Assembly: GCA_025360385.1 (NCBI GenBank)
Contig: JANYCG010000084.1
Location: forward strand, 1 to 35,299
Direction of reading: 5' to 3'
Source of the DNA: Burkholderiales bacterium
Lineage (GTDB): Bacteria; Pseudomonadota; Gammaproteobacteria; Burkholderiales; Burkholderiaceae_C
Length of the DNA stretch: 35,299 nt
The notes below the pieces were generated by a model that was given only the letters and a program-made list of their open reading frames with translations, was not told the DNA's origin and ran no database searches. The position numbers were made by a program, and so were the translations under genes. Every line of letters begins with the position of its first letter. Position 1 is the stretch's first letter. This document shows positions 24,977-31,486 of the stretch, one piece after another.

Positions 24977-25040
24977 GCTTCGACTGGCTCAGGACAGGCT
25001 TAGGACTGGCTCAGGACAGGCTTCGACTGGCTCAGCCAGA
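24977..25040. repeat. Tandem 21-22-bp repeat, three units
   Basis: Three consecutive units of about 21 bp with the core GACTGGCTCAG (24977-24997, 24998-25019, 25020-25040), the third diverging after CTCAG. It occupies the 108-bp gap between two converging genes. It resembles a short intergenic repeat (TTCGAC-GGCTCAG type) that I know from many proteobacteria. Confidence 0.7.
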
Positions 25041-25070
25041 AGGGAAGCACGGCGCTTCAGGCGCAATCCA

Positions 25071-25493
25071 TCAACGCTTGGCCGGAATCGCGTAGGTGCC
25101 CACGGCGTGAGCCACGGGCTGGTCGTCGCCTTCTGAATACAGATTGACGTCACCCACCGCCAGTGTGCGGCCGAGTTTGATCAGCTTGCAGACGCCGACC
25201 AGGTCGCGGTCGGCCTTGGGTTTGCGCAGGAAATTGAACGACAGGCTGGTGGTCACGGCCAGCGGCACGATGCCGATTTCACCGAGGATGGCCACGTACA
25301 GGGCCACGTCGGCCAGCGCCATCATGGTCGGGCCAGAGATGGTGTTGCCGGGCCGCAAATCACCGAAGCCGACCTTGATCTTGACCGTGGCGCCCATGTC
25401 GCCTGCGGCCAGAATGAGGGTCTTGTTCTGCGGGAATTCCGCCTTGAGGAATGTGGCGATGTGTTCGGTGGTGGGCTTGCTGGCAGCGGTCAT
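25071..25493 (-). CDS. PaaI-like hotdog-fold thioesterase
   Basis: A 140-residue hotdog protein. The central helix region reads LRPGNTISGPTMMALADVALYVAI, where the Asp of ALADVAL matches the family's acidic residue; the usual HGG before it is SGP here. Then come VTTSLSFNFLRKPKADRDLVGVCKLIKLGRTLAVGDVNLYSE strands, as in acyl-CoA thioesterases. The frame is open to 25586, but the extension overlaps the preceding MFS gene and is Pro-rich, so ATG 25493 is chosen. It lies 58 bp after the MFS gene on the same strand. Acyl-CoA hydrolysis is the family role; altered active-site residues leave activity open. Confidence 0.82.
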   Translation of the reverse strand: MTAASKPTTEHIATFLKAEFPQNKTLILAAGDMGATVKIKVGFGDLRPGNTISGPTMMALADVALYVAILGEIGIVPLAVTTSLSFNFLRKPKADRDLVGVCKLIKLGRTLAVGDVNLYSEGDDQPVAHAVGTYAIPAKR

Positions 25494-25551
25494 GGGCGGC
25501 GGGGTTCGGGACTCAGGCAATACCGGGAACAATGGCAGCGGCGCGGCGGGC

Positions 25552-26769
25552 TCAGACCCGGCGCACCTTGCGGATATTGAGCGCACCGGCGATCAGCGTG
25601 AGCTGCACCGCCGCCAGGCCAATGAACACCCCGGCGAACAGTTGCCGGTCCATCAGCGCGCCAAAAAACAGCGGTGCCACCGCCTGGCCGATGTCCAGCC
25701 CCGAATAGACGACGCCATAGACTCGGCCCGTGGAGTTTTCTGGCGTGGATTTTTTCACCAGCATGTCGCGCGACGGGCTGGCCGTGCCCGACGCAAACCC
25801 CATCACGCCAAACAGCACCGGCACCGCCAGCGCGGGCAAGTCGGCCAGGCCCAGCGTCAGCGCCAGCACGGCGGCAATGCCAAACGCGCCACCCACCACG
25901 CGCTCGCAGCGCTCCGGGTTGGCAGCCAGAAAACCGCCAGCGACCATGCCGGCCGCATTGCAAACCATGTAGATGGTCAGGCAGGCCGCCGCCAGTGCCA
26001 CCGGCACGTCATGCAGCTTGCGCGCGGCCTCGGGCGCGAAGGCCTGAATCACGCTGATCACGATCGCGTACACAAAGAAAAAACCAAAGCAGCCCCACAC
26101 GGCCGGGATCTTCAGGAAGGCCAGGCTGTGCTCGGCCGGCAGGCCGGGTTTGGCGACAGCCTCGGCCTTGGGCAGTTCCAGCTTGTCGCGCTGCAAAAAC
26201 AGCAGCACCCAGACGGTGAAGATCAGCACGCTGGCCACCAGCAGCGCCGCGTGCCAGCCGCGTGCCAATGCCACCGGCACCAGGAGCGCCGGTGACAGCG
26301 CCCAGCCCAGGCTGCCGGTGAGCCCGTGCGCGCTGTAGGCATGGCCCAGGCGTGGCGCGCTCACCTTGCGGTTCAGCAGTGTGTAGTCCACCGGGTGGAA
26401 CACGCCGTTGCCAATGCCGGCCAGCACCACAAAGCCGGCCACCATCCAGTAACCGGTGCTGAACGAAAAGCCCAGCGCGGCAAAGCCCAGGCAGGCCAGC
26501 CCGGCGAACAGGATGGGCCGGGGGCCATATTTGTCCACCCAGAAGCCCGAGAGCGTCTGCACCACGCAGGACACCACGAAGAAGATCGTCATCAGCGCAC
26601 CCAGCTCGGTATAGCTGGCGTTGAGCGCGTCCTTGAGCCAGGGGAACAGCGGCGGCAGCAAAAGCTGGCTGAAGTGGCTGATGAGGTGGGCCAGGCCGAC
26701 CAAGCCGATCAGGTGGGCGTCTTGCTTGAAGGAGTTGGTGGGAAGGCTGGCGGTGGCAGAGATTGTCAT
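25552..26769 (-). CDS. MFS transporter, fosmidomycin-resistance-like (Fsr) branch
   Basis: A 405-residue twelve-helix carrier. The start LIGLVGLAHLISHFSQLLLPPLFPWLKDALNASYTELGAL and GIGNGVFHPVDYTLLNRKVSAPRLGHAYSAHGLTGSLGWALSP resemble the Fsr branch of the major facilitator superfamily (small-molecule efflux). The loop 2-3 motif is DKYGPR and the mid-protein loop is hydrophilic (about 195-215). The gene precedes the thioesterase on the minus strand. Its substrate is unknown; resistance to fosmidomycin itself should not be assumed. Confidence 0.85.
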   Translation of the reverse strand: MTISATASLPTNSFKQDAHLIGLVGLAHLISHFSQLLLPPLFPWLKDALNASYTELGALMTIFFVVSCVVQTLSGFWVDKYGPRPILFAGLACLGFAALGFSFSTGYWMVAGFVVLAGIGNGVFHPVDYTLLNRKVSAPRLGHAYSAHGLTGSLGWALSPALLVPVALARGWHAALLVASVLIFTVWVLLFLQRDKLELPKAEAVAKPGLPAEHSLAFLKIPAVWGCFGFFFVYAIVISVIQAFAPEAARKLHDVPVALAAACLTIYMVCNAAGMVAGGFLAANPERCERVVGGAFGIAAVLALTLGLADLPALAVPVLFGVMGFASGTASPSRDMLVKKSTPENSTGRVYGVVYSGLDIGQAVAPLFFGALMDRQLFAGVFIGLAAVQLTLIAGALNIRKVRRV

Positions 26770-26795
26770 CCGTCGATTTTCACCGAAATCAGATT

Positions 26796-26812
26796 GCTAC
26801 TGTTTAGATAGC
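26796..26812. repeat. AT-rich element, copy G (GCTA...TAGC)
   Basis: A 17-nt element GCTACTGTTTAGATAGC in the 137-bp divergent gap between the Fsr-like gene (start 26769) and copper cluster 2 (start 26907). It has the same ends and length as copies F and H. The rest of this gap shows no gene or clear operator. Confidence 0.5.
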
Positions 26813-26906
26813 TGTCCATGCCCATTCCCAGTGGACAACGGCCCAATTGCCCTATGAAATGTCGGAGAAAGCAGGACTTGTCGCGGCTTGGTCGTATCAT
26901 CCATCC

Positions 26907-27317
26907 ATGCGGACATTTTTAATCGCCCTGATGATCGCCCTGCTGCCTCTGCGCGGTTTGGTGGGCGACGTTATGGCGATGGGCCAGGCCATGCCCACAA
27001 CCGAGCAGGGTCTTCAGGACAGCCGACCGGCGGATGCCGAGCCTGCTTCTTCGGCAGCGACTGGCCAAGTTGACACAGCGGTTTCAGCGATGACGGGGCA
27101 TGGGCCTTGCCCGGACCAAATGAGCGCAAGCGCCGACGCGGGTCACACCAGCCATGGCGACACCTGCAAGGCCTGCGATGTCTGCCATCAGGCCACGCTG
27201 GCCGACTCAGCCATCCTTTCCCTGCCCGCTGCGGGGCCGGGTTTTGCCCCGGCCAGCGCTGAGCAGACTTTCGTCAGCGCCAACGCTGCCGACAGCTTCA
27301 AACCACCCATTCTTTGA
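26907..27317 (+). CDS. Secreted Cys-rich small protein heading copper cluster 2 (paralogue 2)
   Basis: A 136-residue exported protein, paralogue of the one at 10368-10784. The signal peptide is RTFLIALMIALLPLRGLVG. Its mature part carries GHGPCPDQM (C68), a His/Asp-rich stretch (AGHTSHGDT) and CKACDVCHQ (C87, C90, C93), ending DSFKPPIL. Compared with paralogue 1 it has gained histidines and lost the fourth Cys of the cluster. The start at ATG 26907 is set by the signal peptide; the frame opens upstream at 26847. It is the first gene of a plus-strand copper cluster, as paralogue 1 is of the cus cluster. A role in periplasmic Cu binding is inferred from Cys/Met/His content and context; the activity is unknown. 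Confidence 0.78.
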   Translation: MRTFLIALMIALLPLRGLVGDVMAMGQAMPTTEQGLQDSRPADAEPASSAATGQVDTAVSAMTGHGPCPDQMSASADAGHTSHGDTCKACDVCHQATLADSAILSLPAAGPGFAPASAEQTFVSANAADSFKPPIL

Positions 27318-27326
27318 TCTCCTGAG

Positions 27327-27350
27327 CCCAAGGTGCGTCCGCACCTTGGG
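27327..27350 (+). terminator. Strong hairpin after paralogue 2 (terminator or attenuator)
   Basis: Perfect 10-bp stem CCCAAGGTGC, loop GTCC, GCACCTTGGG, nine bases after the stop codon at 27317. There is no T-run directly behind it (a short TTTTT occurs some 23 bp later), so it may be a weak or factor-dependent terminator, an mRNA-stabilising hairpin or an attenuator between gene 1 and the rest of copper cluster 2. Confidence 0.55.
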
Positions 27351-27394
27351 GGCATCGGTGTGTTTGCGCGTCTTTTTCGAATGCGCGGAAGCAC

Positions 27395-27414
27395 CCGTTC
27401 GACATTCCGTTCGA
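27395..27414 (+). promoter_or_regulatory. Direct repeat CCGTTCGA with 12-bp period
   Basis: CCGTTCGA occurs at 27395-27402 and 27407-27414, just upstream of the GGAG and GTG start of the small periplasmic gene. It could be a half-site pair; no regulator is recognised. Confidence 0.2.
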
Positions 27415-27428
27415 TTCTGGAGACCCTT

Positions 27429-27725
27429 GTGAAAAATACAAACACCGCACTCGCCGGGTTGGCATGGATTGCAGGCGCAGCCATGGCGCAAAGCCCGCCA
27501 ACCCCCTCCGTCACCGACGCTGCAGCCCCCGTGCCCCCGGTGTCTTACCGCTCGGTCTTCGCCGGGACGCCCACGGGTGTCGCACCAGCCGATGCCGACT
27601 GGCGCAAGGCCAACGCCGAGGTGGGCGAATTCCGCCGGGGCCATGTGGACATCCTGAAATGGGAGGCCGAACAAGCCAAGCACAAAGCGGCCGGTGGCCA
27701 CGGGCAACACGGAGGTCAACCATGA
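27429..27725 (+). CDS. Small periplasmic protein with His-rich C terminus (copper cluster 2)
   Basis: A 98-residue exported protein starting at GTG 27429, with GGAG six bases upstream; the in-frame ATG at 27333 would run through the hairpin region and lacks support. After a signal peptide (KNTNTALAGLAWIAGAAMAQ) comes a Pro/Ala-rich linker, then YRSVFAGTP, DWRKANAEVGEFRRGHVDILKWE and a His/Gly tail (KHKAAGGHGQHGGQP). I know similar short proteins only as unnamed genes before copper-operon TolC proteins. The stop overlaps the next start by ATGA. The tail could bind copper; that is inference. Confidence 0.75.
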   Translation: MKNTNTALAGLAWIAGAAMAQSPPTPSVTDAAAPVPPVSYRSVFAGTPTGVAPADADWRKANAEVGEFRRGHVDILKWEAEQAKHKAAGGHGQHGGQP

Positions 27726-29152
27726 GCACCCTGCGCTTGAAGCCGCGCCGTCTTGCCGCCGTGGCGACAGCGGCCTTGCTGGCTGGCTGCGCTTCGCTCG
27801 CGCCAGACGGTGGCCTGGGTGAGGTGCAAACGGCCATCGCGGGCAAGACAGGGCTGGCCAACGCCACGCTTGTCCGCGCCCCGACCGACGAGACGCAAAA
27901 GGCCATCCAGGAAATGATACAGGCACCCGTCACCGCCGAGGTGGCCGTGCGCGTCGCCCTGCTGAACAACCCCGGCATCCATGCCGCGCTGTCGGCCTTG
28001 GGCATCAGCGACGCAGAACGGGTGCGGGCGGGCCGCCTGCCCAACCCGCACTTTGCCATTGCGCGCTTGACCGAAGGCGACAAGCTGGAGATTGAACGTG
28101 TTTTAAGCTTTGACGTGATCGGCCTGCTGACCCTGCCCTGGCGGGCGCAGTTGGCCAACCAGCAGGCGGCGCTGGCGCAGAGGCAGGCCGCGCAAGACGT
28201 GGTCAAGCTTGCGGCCAGCACACGCAAGGCCTGGGTCAACGCCGTGGCCGCGCAGCAGACGGCTGGCTACCTGCGCGACGTGAAGGAAGCTGCCGAGGCC
28301 GGCGCCGAGCTGGCTCGGCGCCTGGCCCGGGTGGGCAACTGGAGTCGGCTGAACCAGGCCCGCGAGCAAAGCCTGCTGGCCGACGCCACGGCGCAACTGG
28401 CGCGGGCCGAGCAAAACGCCTTTGCCAGCCGCGAACAACTCACGCGCCTGATGGGTTTGTGGGGGGCGCAAACCAGGTTCACGCTGCCTGAGCGCTTGCC
28501 TGAGCTGCCCCCGGCAGTTCAGGAAATAGACAACGCCGAAGCGCAGGCCCTGCGCCAGCGCATGGACGTGCGCACGGCCCAGGCCGAGGCCGAGTACGTG
28601 GCGCAGAGCCTGGGCCTAACCCGCGCCACCGGTTTCGTCAACGCGCTGGAGATCGGCATCCGGCACAACACCAAGTTCGACAATGCGGCGGGCACCCAGG
28701 AAGCGAAACGCGGCCTGGAGATCGGACTGCCCATCCCCGTCTTCGACTGGGGCCAGGCACGCAATGCACGGGCAGAGGCGCTGTACATGCAGTCTGCGGC
28801 CCGGGTACGTGAGGCGGCCGTGAACGCGCGCAGCGAAGCGCGCGAGGCCTACCACGGCTATCGCACCGCCTACGACGTAGCCCGGCACTACCGCGACGAG
28901 GTGGTGCCACTGCGCAAGTTCATCAACGACGAAATGGTGCTGCGTTACAGCGGCATGTTGTCCAGCGTGTTTGAGCTGCTGGCCGACACGCGCGCCCATG
29001 TGCTGGCCGTGAACGGCAGCATCGACGCGCTGCGCGACTTCTGGCTGGCCGACACCGACATGCAAAGCGCACTGACGGGCGCTTCCCCCGGCGGCATGGG
29101 CGCGACGAAACCCAGCGCCACCCTGGCTGGCGCTGAAAGCAAAGGACACTGA
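27722..29152 (+). CDS. TolC-family outer-membrane lipoprotein of copper cluster 2
   Basis: A 476-residue outer-membrane efflux protein. A lipoprotein signal ends in LAGC (C23). The two OEP repeats are recognisable: VAVRVALLNNPGIHAALSALGISDAERVRAG in the first half, and the hinge GLEIGLPIPVFDWGQARNARAEALY in the second. Coupled to the preceding small gene by an ATGA overlap. No inner-membrane pump or adaptor is encoded next to it; in this type of copper operon the TolC-like gene stands directly before a copper oxidase. It may serve the CusAB pump of cluster 1 or another pump; that is open. Confidence 0.88.
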   Translation: MSTLRLKPRRLAAVATAALLAGCASLAPDGGLGEVQTAIAGKTGLANATLVRAPTDETQKAIQEMIQAPVTAEVAVRVALLNNPGIHAALSALGISDAERVRAGRLPNPHFAIARLTEGDKLEIERVLSFDVIGLLTLPWRAQLANQQAALAQRQAAQDVVKLAASTRKAWVNAVAAQQTAGYLRDVKEAAEAGAELARRLARVGNWSRLNQAREQSLLADATAQLARAEQNAFASREQLTRLMGLWGAQTRFTLPERLPELPPAVQEIDNAEAQALRQRMDVRTAQAEAEYVAQSLGLTRATGFVNALEIGIRHNTKFDNAAGTQEAKRGLEIGLPIPVFDWGQARNARAEALYMQSAARVREAAVNARSEAREAYHGYRTAYDVARHYRDEVVPLRKFINDEMVLRYSGMLSSVFELLADTRAHVLAVNGSIDALRDFWLADTDMQSALTGASPGGMGATKPSATLAGAESKGH

Positions 29153-29153
29153 C

Positions 29154-30539
29154 ATGGATCGCAGAGCTTTTTTTTCCGGTGCGGCCATGACAGCCGTTGC
29201 CGCCGCCTCCGTCAGCAAAGTGGCCATGGCCGCCTTGCCGGAGCCCGTGACGCAGGCCAAGCCCGACACCATGCCGCCGCTCGTGCCCCACACCGGCAGG
29301 CCCTACAACCCGGTGGTCACACTCAACGGCTGGACCTTGCCCTGGCGCCTGAACCAGGGCGTGAAGGAGTTCCACCTGGTGGCTGAACCGGTGGTGCGCG
29401 AGATGACGCCTGGCTTCAAGGTCAACATGTGGGGCTACAACGGCCAAAGCCCGGGCCCGACCATCGAGGTGGTGGAAGGTGACCGTGTCCGCATCTTCGT
29501 CACCAACAAACTGCCCGAGCACACCACCCTGCACTGGCACGGCCAGCGCCTGCCCAACGGCATGGACGGCGTGGGCGGCCTGAACCAACCGCAGATCCCG
29601 GTGGGCAAGACCTATGTTTATGAATTCGTCGCTAGGCGGCCCGGCACCTTCATGTACCACCCGCATGCCGACGAGATGACGCAAATGGCCATGGGCATGA
29701 TGGGCCTGTGGATCACCCATCCGAAAGCCAAGCACCCGCTGATCGACGAGGTGCAGCGCGACTTCTGCTTCCTGCTCAATGCGTACGACATCGACCCCGG
29801 CAGCATGACGCCCAGGATCATGACCATGCTGGACTTCAACCTGTGGAGCTGGAACAGTCGCGTGTTCCCCGGCATCGACACCCTGAATGTGCGCCAAGGC
29901 GACAAGGTGCGCATCCGCATCGGCAACCTGACCATGACCAATCACCCCATCCACCTGCACGGGCACGAGTTCATGGTGACTGGCACCGACGGCGGCCCGG
30001 TGCCCAAATCCGCACGCTGGCCCGAGGTGACCACCGACGTGGCTGTGGGCCAGATGCGCCAGCTGGAGTTTTTGGCCGACGAAGAGGGCGACTGGGCCTT
30101 CCACTGCCACAAGAGCCACCACACCATGAACGCCATGGGCCACAACGTGCCCACGATGATCGGCGTGGACCACCGGGGCCTGGTCGACAAGATGCTCAAG
30201 CTGGTGCCCGACTACATGGCCATGGGTGAGCGTGGCATGGCCGACATGGGCGCAATGGAAATGCCCATTCCCGACAACACCGCCCCCATGATGACTGGCA
30301 CCGGCCCTTACGGCCCCCTGGAAATGGGTGGCATGTTCAGCCTGCTCAAGGTGCGCAAGGACCAGAAGCCGGGAGATTACAAAGACCCCGGCAATTTCAA
30401 ACAGCCGCCGGGCACCCAGGCCTTTGAATGGACAGGCAGCCTGCCCGAGCCCGCGCGCTTTCAGGCGGAAGCGGACGGCACGAGCACCACCCCACCCGCC
30501 GCCACCGTTCGCAAACCATCCGGTCACACCGGCCATTAA
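29154..30539 (+). CDS. Tat-exported multicopper oxidase (Cu(I) oxidase, CopA/CueO type)
   Basis: A 461-residue blue copper oxidase. A twin-arginine start (DRRAFFSGAAMTAVAAA) indicates export of the folded protein. All four copper motifs are present: HWHG (127-130), HPHAD (169-173), HPIHLHGHEF (264-273) and HCHKSHHTMNAM (317-328). The type 1 copper ligands are C318, H323 and M328; the HCH histidines serve the trinuclear centre. A Met-rich region (MAMGERGMADMGAMEMP...MMTG) follows, as in enzymes that oxidise Cu(I) to less toxic Cu(II) in the periplasm. One base separates it from the TolC gene, with AAAGGA upstream of ATG. The exact symbol is not certain. Confidence 0.93.
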   Translation: MDRRAFFSGAAMTAVAAASVSKVAMAALPEPVTQAKPDTMPPLVPHTGRPYNPVVTLNGWTLPWRLNQGVKEFHLVAEPVVREMTPGFKVNMWGYNGQSPGPTIEVVEGDRVRIFVTNKLPEHTTLHWHGQRLPNGMDGVGGLNQPQIPVGKTYVYEFVARRPGTFMYHPHADEMTQMAMGMMGLWITHPKAKHPLIDEVQRDFCFLLNAYDIDPGSMTPRIMTMLDFNLWSWNSRVFPGIDTLNVRQGDKVRIRIGNLTMTNHPIHLHGHEFMVTGTDGGPVPKSARWPEVTTDVAVGQMRQLEFLADEEGDWAFHCHKSHHTMNAMGHNVPTMIGVDHRGLVDKMLKLVPDYMAMGERGMADMGAMEMPIPDNTAPMMTGTGPYGPLEMGGMFSLLKVRKDQKPGDYKDPGNFKQPPGTQAFEWTGSLPEPARFQAEADGTSTTPPAATVRKPSGHTGH

Positions 30540-30556
30540 CCCGAGAAAGAAAGACC

Positions 30557-31057
30557 ATGAACAACAATTTTGCTACATTATTAATAGCTTTTAGCTCAGC
30601 ATTGACAGTAACTTCCGCCGCATTCGCTCACGGTGATGAAGCCCATACCAAAAAGCCCGTCGCCACGAAGATGGAGCAGAAGGCCTGGGGTATTGGCGGC
30701 GATGCAAAGGCCATCAAACGCACCATCGAAATCAAGATGGGCGACACCATGCGCTTCACGCCCGACAAGATCGAAGTCAAGCAGGGCGAGACAGTCAAGT
30801 TTGTGCTGAAGAACAATGGCAAAGTCATGCACGAGCTGGTCATCGGCACCAGAAAGGAGCTGGACGAACATGCCGCGCTGATGGTCAAATTCCCGGGCAT
30901 GGAACACGACGAACCCTACATGGCACATGTCGGCCCGGGCAAGGCCGGCGAGATCATCTGGCATTTCAACAAGGCTGGCGAATTCGATTTCGCCTGCCTG
31001 ATCGCCGGGCACTACCAGGCCGGCATGCTGGGCAAGATCAGCGTGACGACCCAATAA
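30557..31057 (+). CDS. Periplasmic cupredoxin (type 1 copper protein)
   Basis: A 166-residue exported blue-copper-like protein. The signal peptide NNNFATLLIAFSSALTVTSAAFA is cut before HGDEAH. The cupredoxin fold shows FTPDKIEVKQGETVKFVLKNNGKVMHELVIG and the copper site H92, C147, H152, M157 (CLIAGHYQAGM). It lies 17 bp after the oxidase and is the likely electron or copper partner of that enzyme. Unusually, an AT-rich dispersed element (30572-30588) lies inside the reading frame and encodes part of the signal peptide. Confidence 0.9.
   Translation: MNNNFATLLIAFSSALTVTSAAFAHGDEAHTKKPVATKMEQKAWGIGGDAKAIKRTIEIKMGDTMRFTPDKIEVKQGETVKFVLKNNGKVMHELVIGTRKELDEHAALMVKFPGMEHDEPYMAHVGPGKAGEIIWHFNKAGEFDFACLIAGHYQAGMLGKISVTTQ
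30572..30588. repeat. AT-rich element, copy H, inside a signal-peptide coding region
   Basis: A 17-nt element GCTACATTATTAATAGC, same ends as copies F and G, lying in codons 6-11 of the cupredoxin gene (encoding A-T-L-L-I-A). It shows that this repeat type can sit inside coding sequence. Confidence 0.5.
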
Positions 31058-31082
31058 GCTTCATTCATTTCAAGGACGCATC

Positions 31083-31382
31083 ATGAAAAAAACCCTCTTT
31101 GCGCTGCTGCTGGCCGCTTTGTCCCTTGCCGCCTTTGCCCAATCCATCCCAACAGACATGACCGAAGGCGAGGTGCGCAAGATCGACAGGGACGCCAAAA
31201 AGATCACGCTGAAACACGGCCCCATCAAAAACCTGGACATGCCCGGCATGACCATGGTGTTCCAGGTCAGGGACACGGCCCTGATCGACAAACTGACTGT
31301 GGGCGACAAAATCTTGTTCAGCGTCGAGCAGCAGCAAGGTGCACTGGTGGTCACCGGCGCGGAAAAGAGAGTGGGAAAATGA
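31083..31382 (+). CDS. CusF-like periplasmic copper-binding protein, Trp replaced by Met
   Basis: A 99-residue exported protein, second CusF homologue of the window. A signal peptide (KKTLFALLLAALSLAAFAQ) precedes the OB-fold. In HGPIKNLDMPGMTM the metal ligands H45, M56 and M58 keep the CusF spacing, but the cation-pi tryptophan position is M53. The site could therefore be all His/Met, which may change affinity or redox protection of Cu(I). AAGGA precedes ATG at good distance, and the gene follows the cupredoxin by 25 bp. It probably shuttles copper within cluster 2 or to CusB. Confidence 0.88.
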   Translation: MKKTLFALLLAALSLAAFAQSIPTDMTEGEVRKIDRDAKKITLKHGPIKNLDMPGMTMVFQVRDTALIDKLTVGDKILFSVEQQQGALVVTGAEKRVGK

Positions 31383-31463
31383 AGCTTCCGCGCCCGCGCC
31401 GGACGCCAGGCTTGCTGATGAGAGTCTTGTGGTTTTTGGCAATTAAACCCTGTCCATATTGAA

Positions 31464-31486
31464 TAGTTTGTTACTAAATTTATAGC
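31464..31486 (+). repeat. Dispersed AT-rich 23-nt element, copy D
   Basis: A 23-nt element from TAGTTTG to TATAGC, matching copies A and B in length and both ends. It touches the start codon (31487) of the EamA permease gene. Confidence 0.6.

Noticed and set aside
24977-25040. CRISPR array.
   Set aside because: Three short units are directly adjacent with no spacers and no cas genes are present.
26813-26906. MerR/CueR-type operator before copper cluster 2.
   Set aside because: No dyad with the expected 19-bp -35/-10 spacing was seen in this stretch.
28923-30536. Minus-strand open frame of 537 codons opposite the multicopper oxidase.
   Set aside because: His/Val/Gly-rich shadow of the oxidase gene, whose copper motifs are intact on the plus strand.
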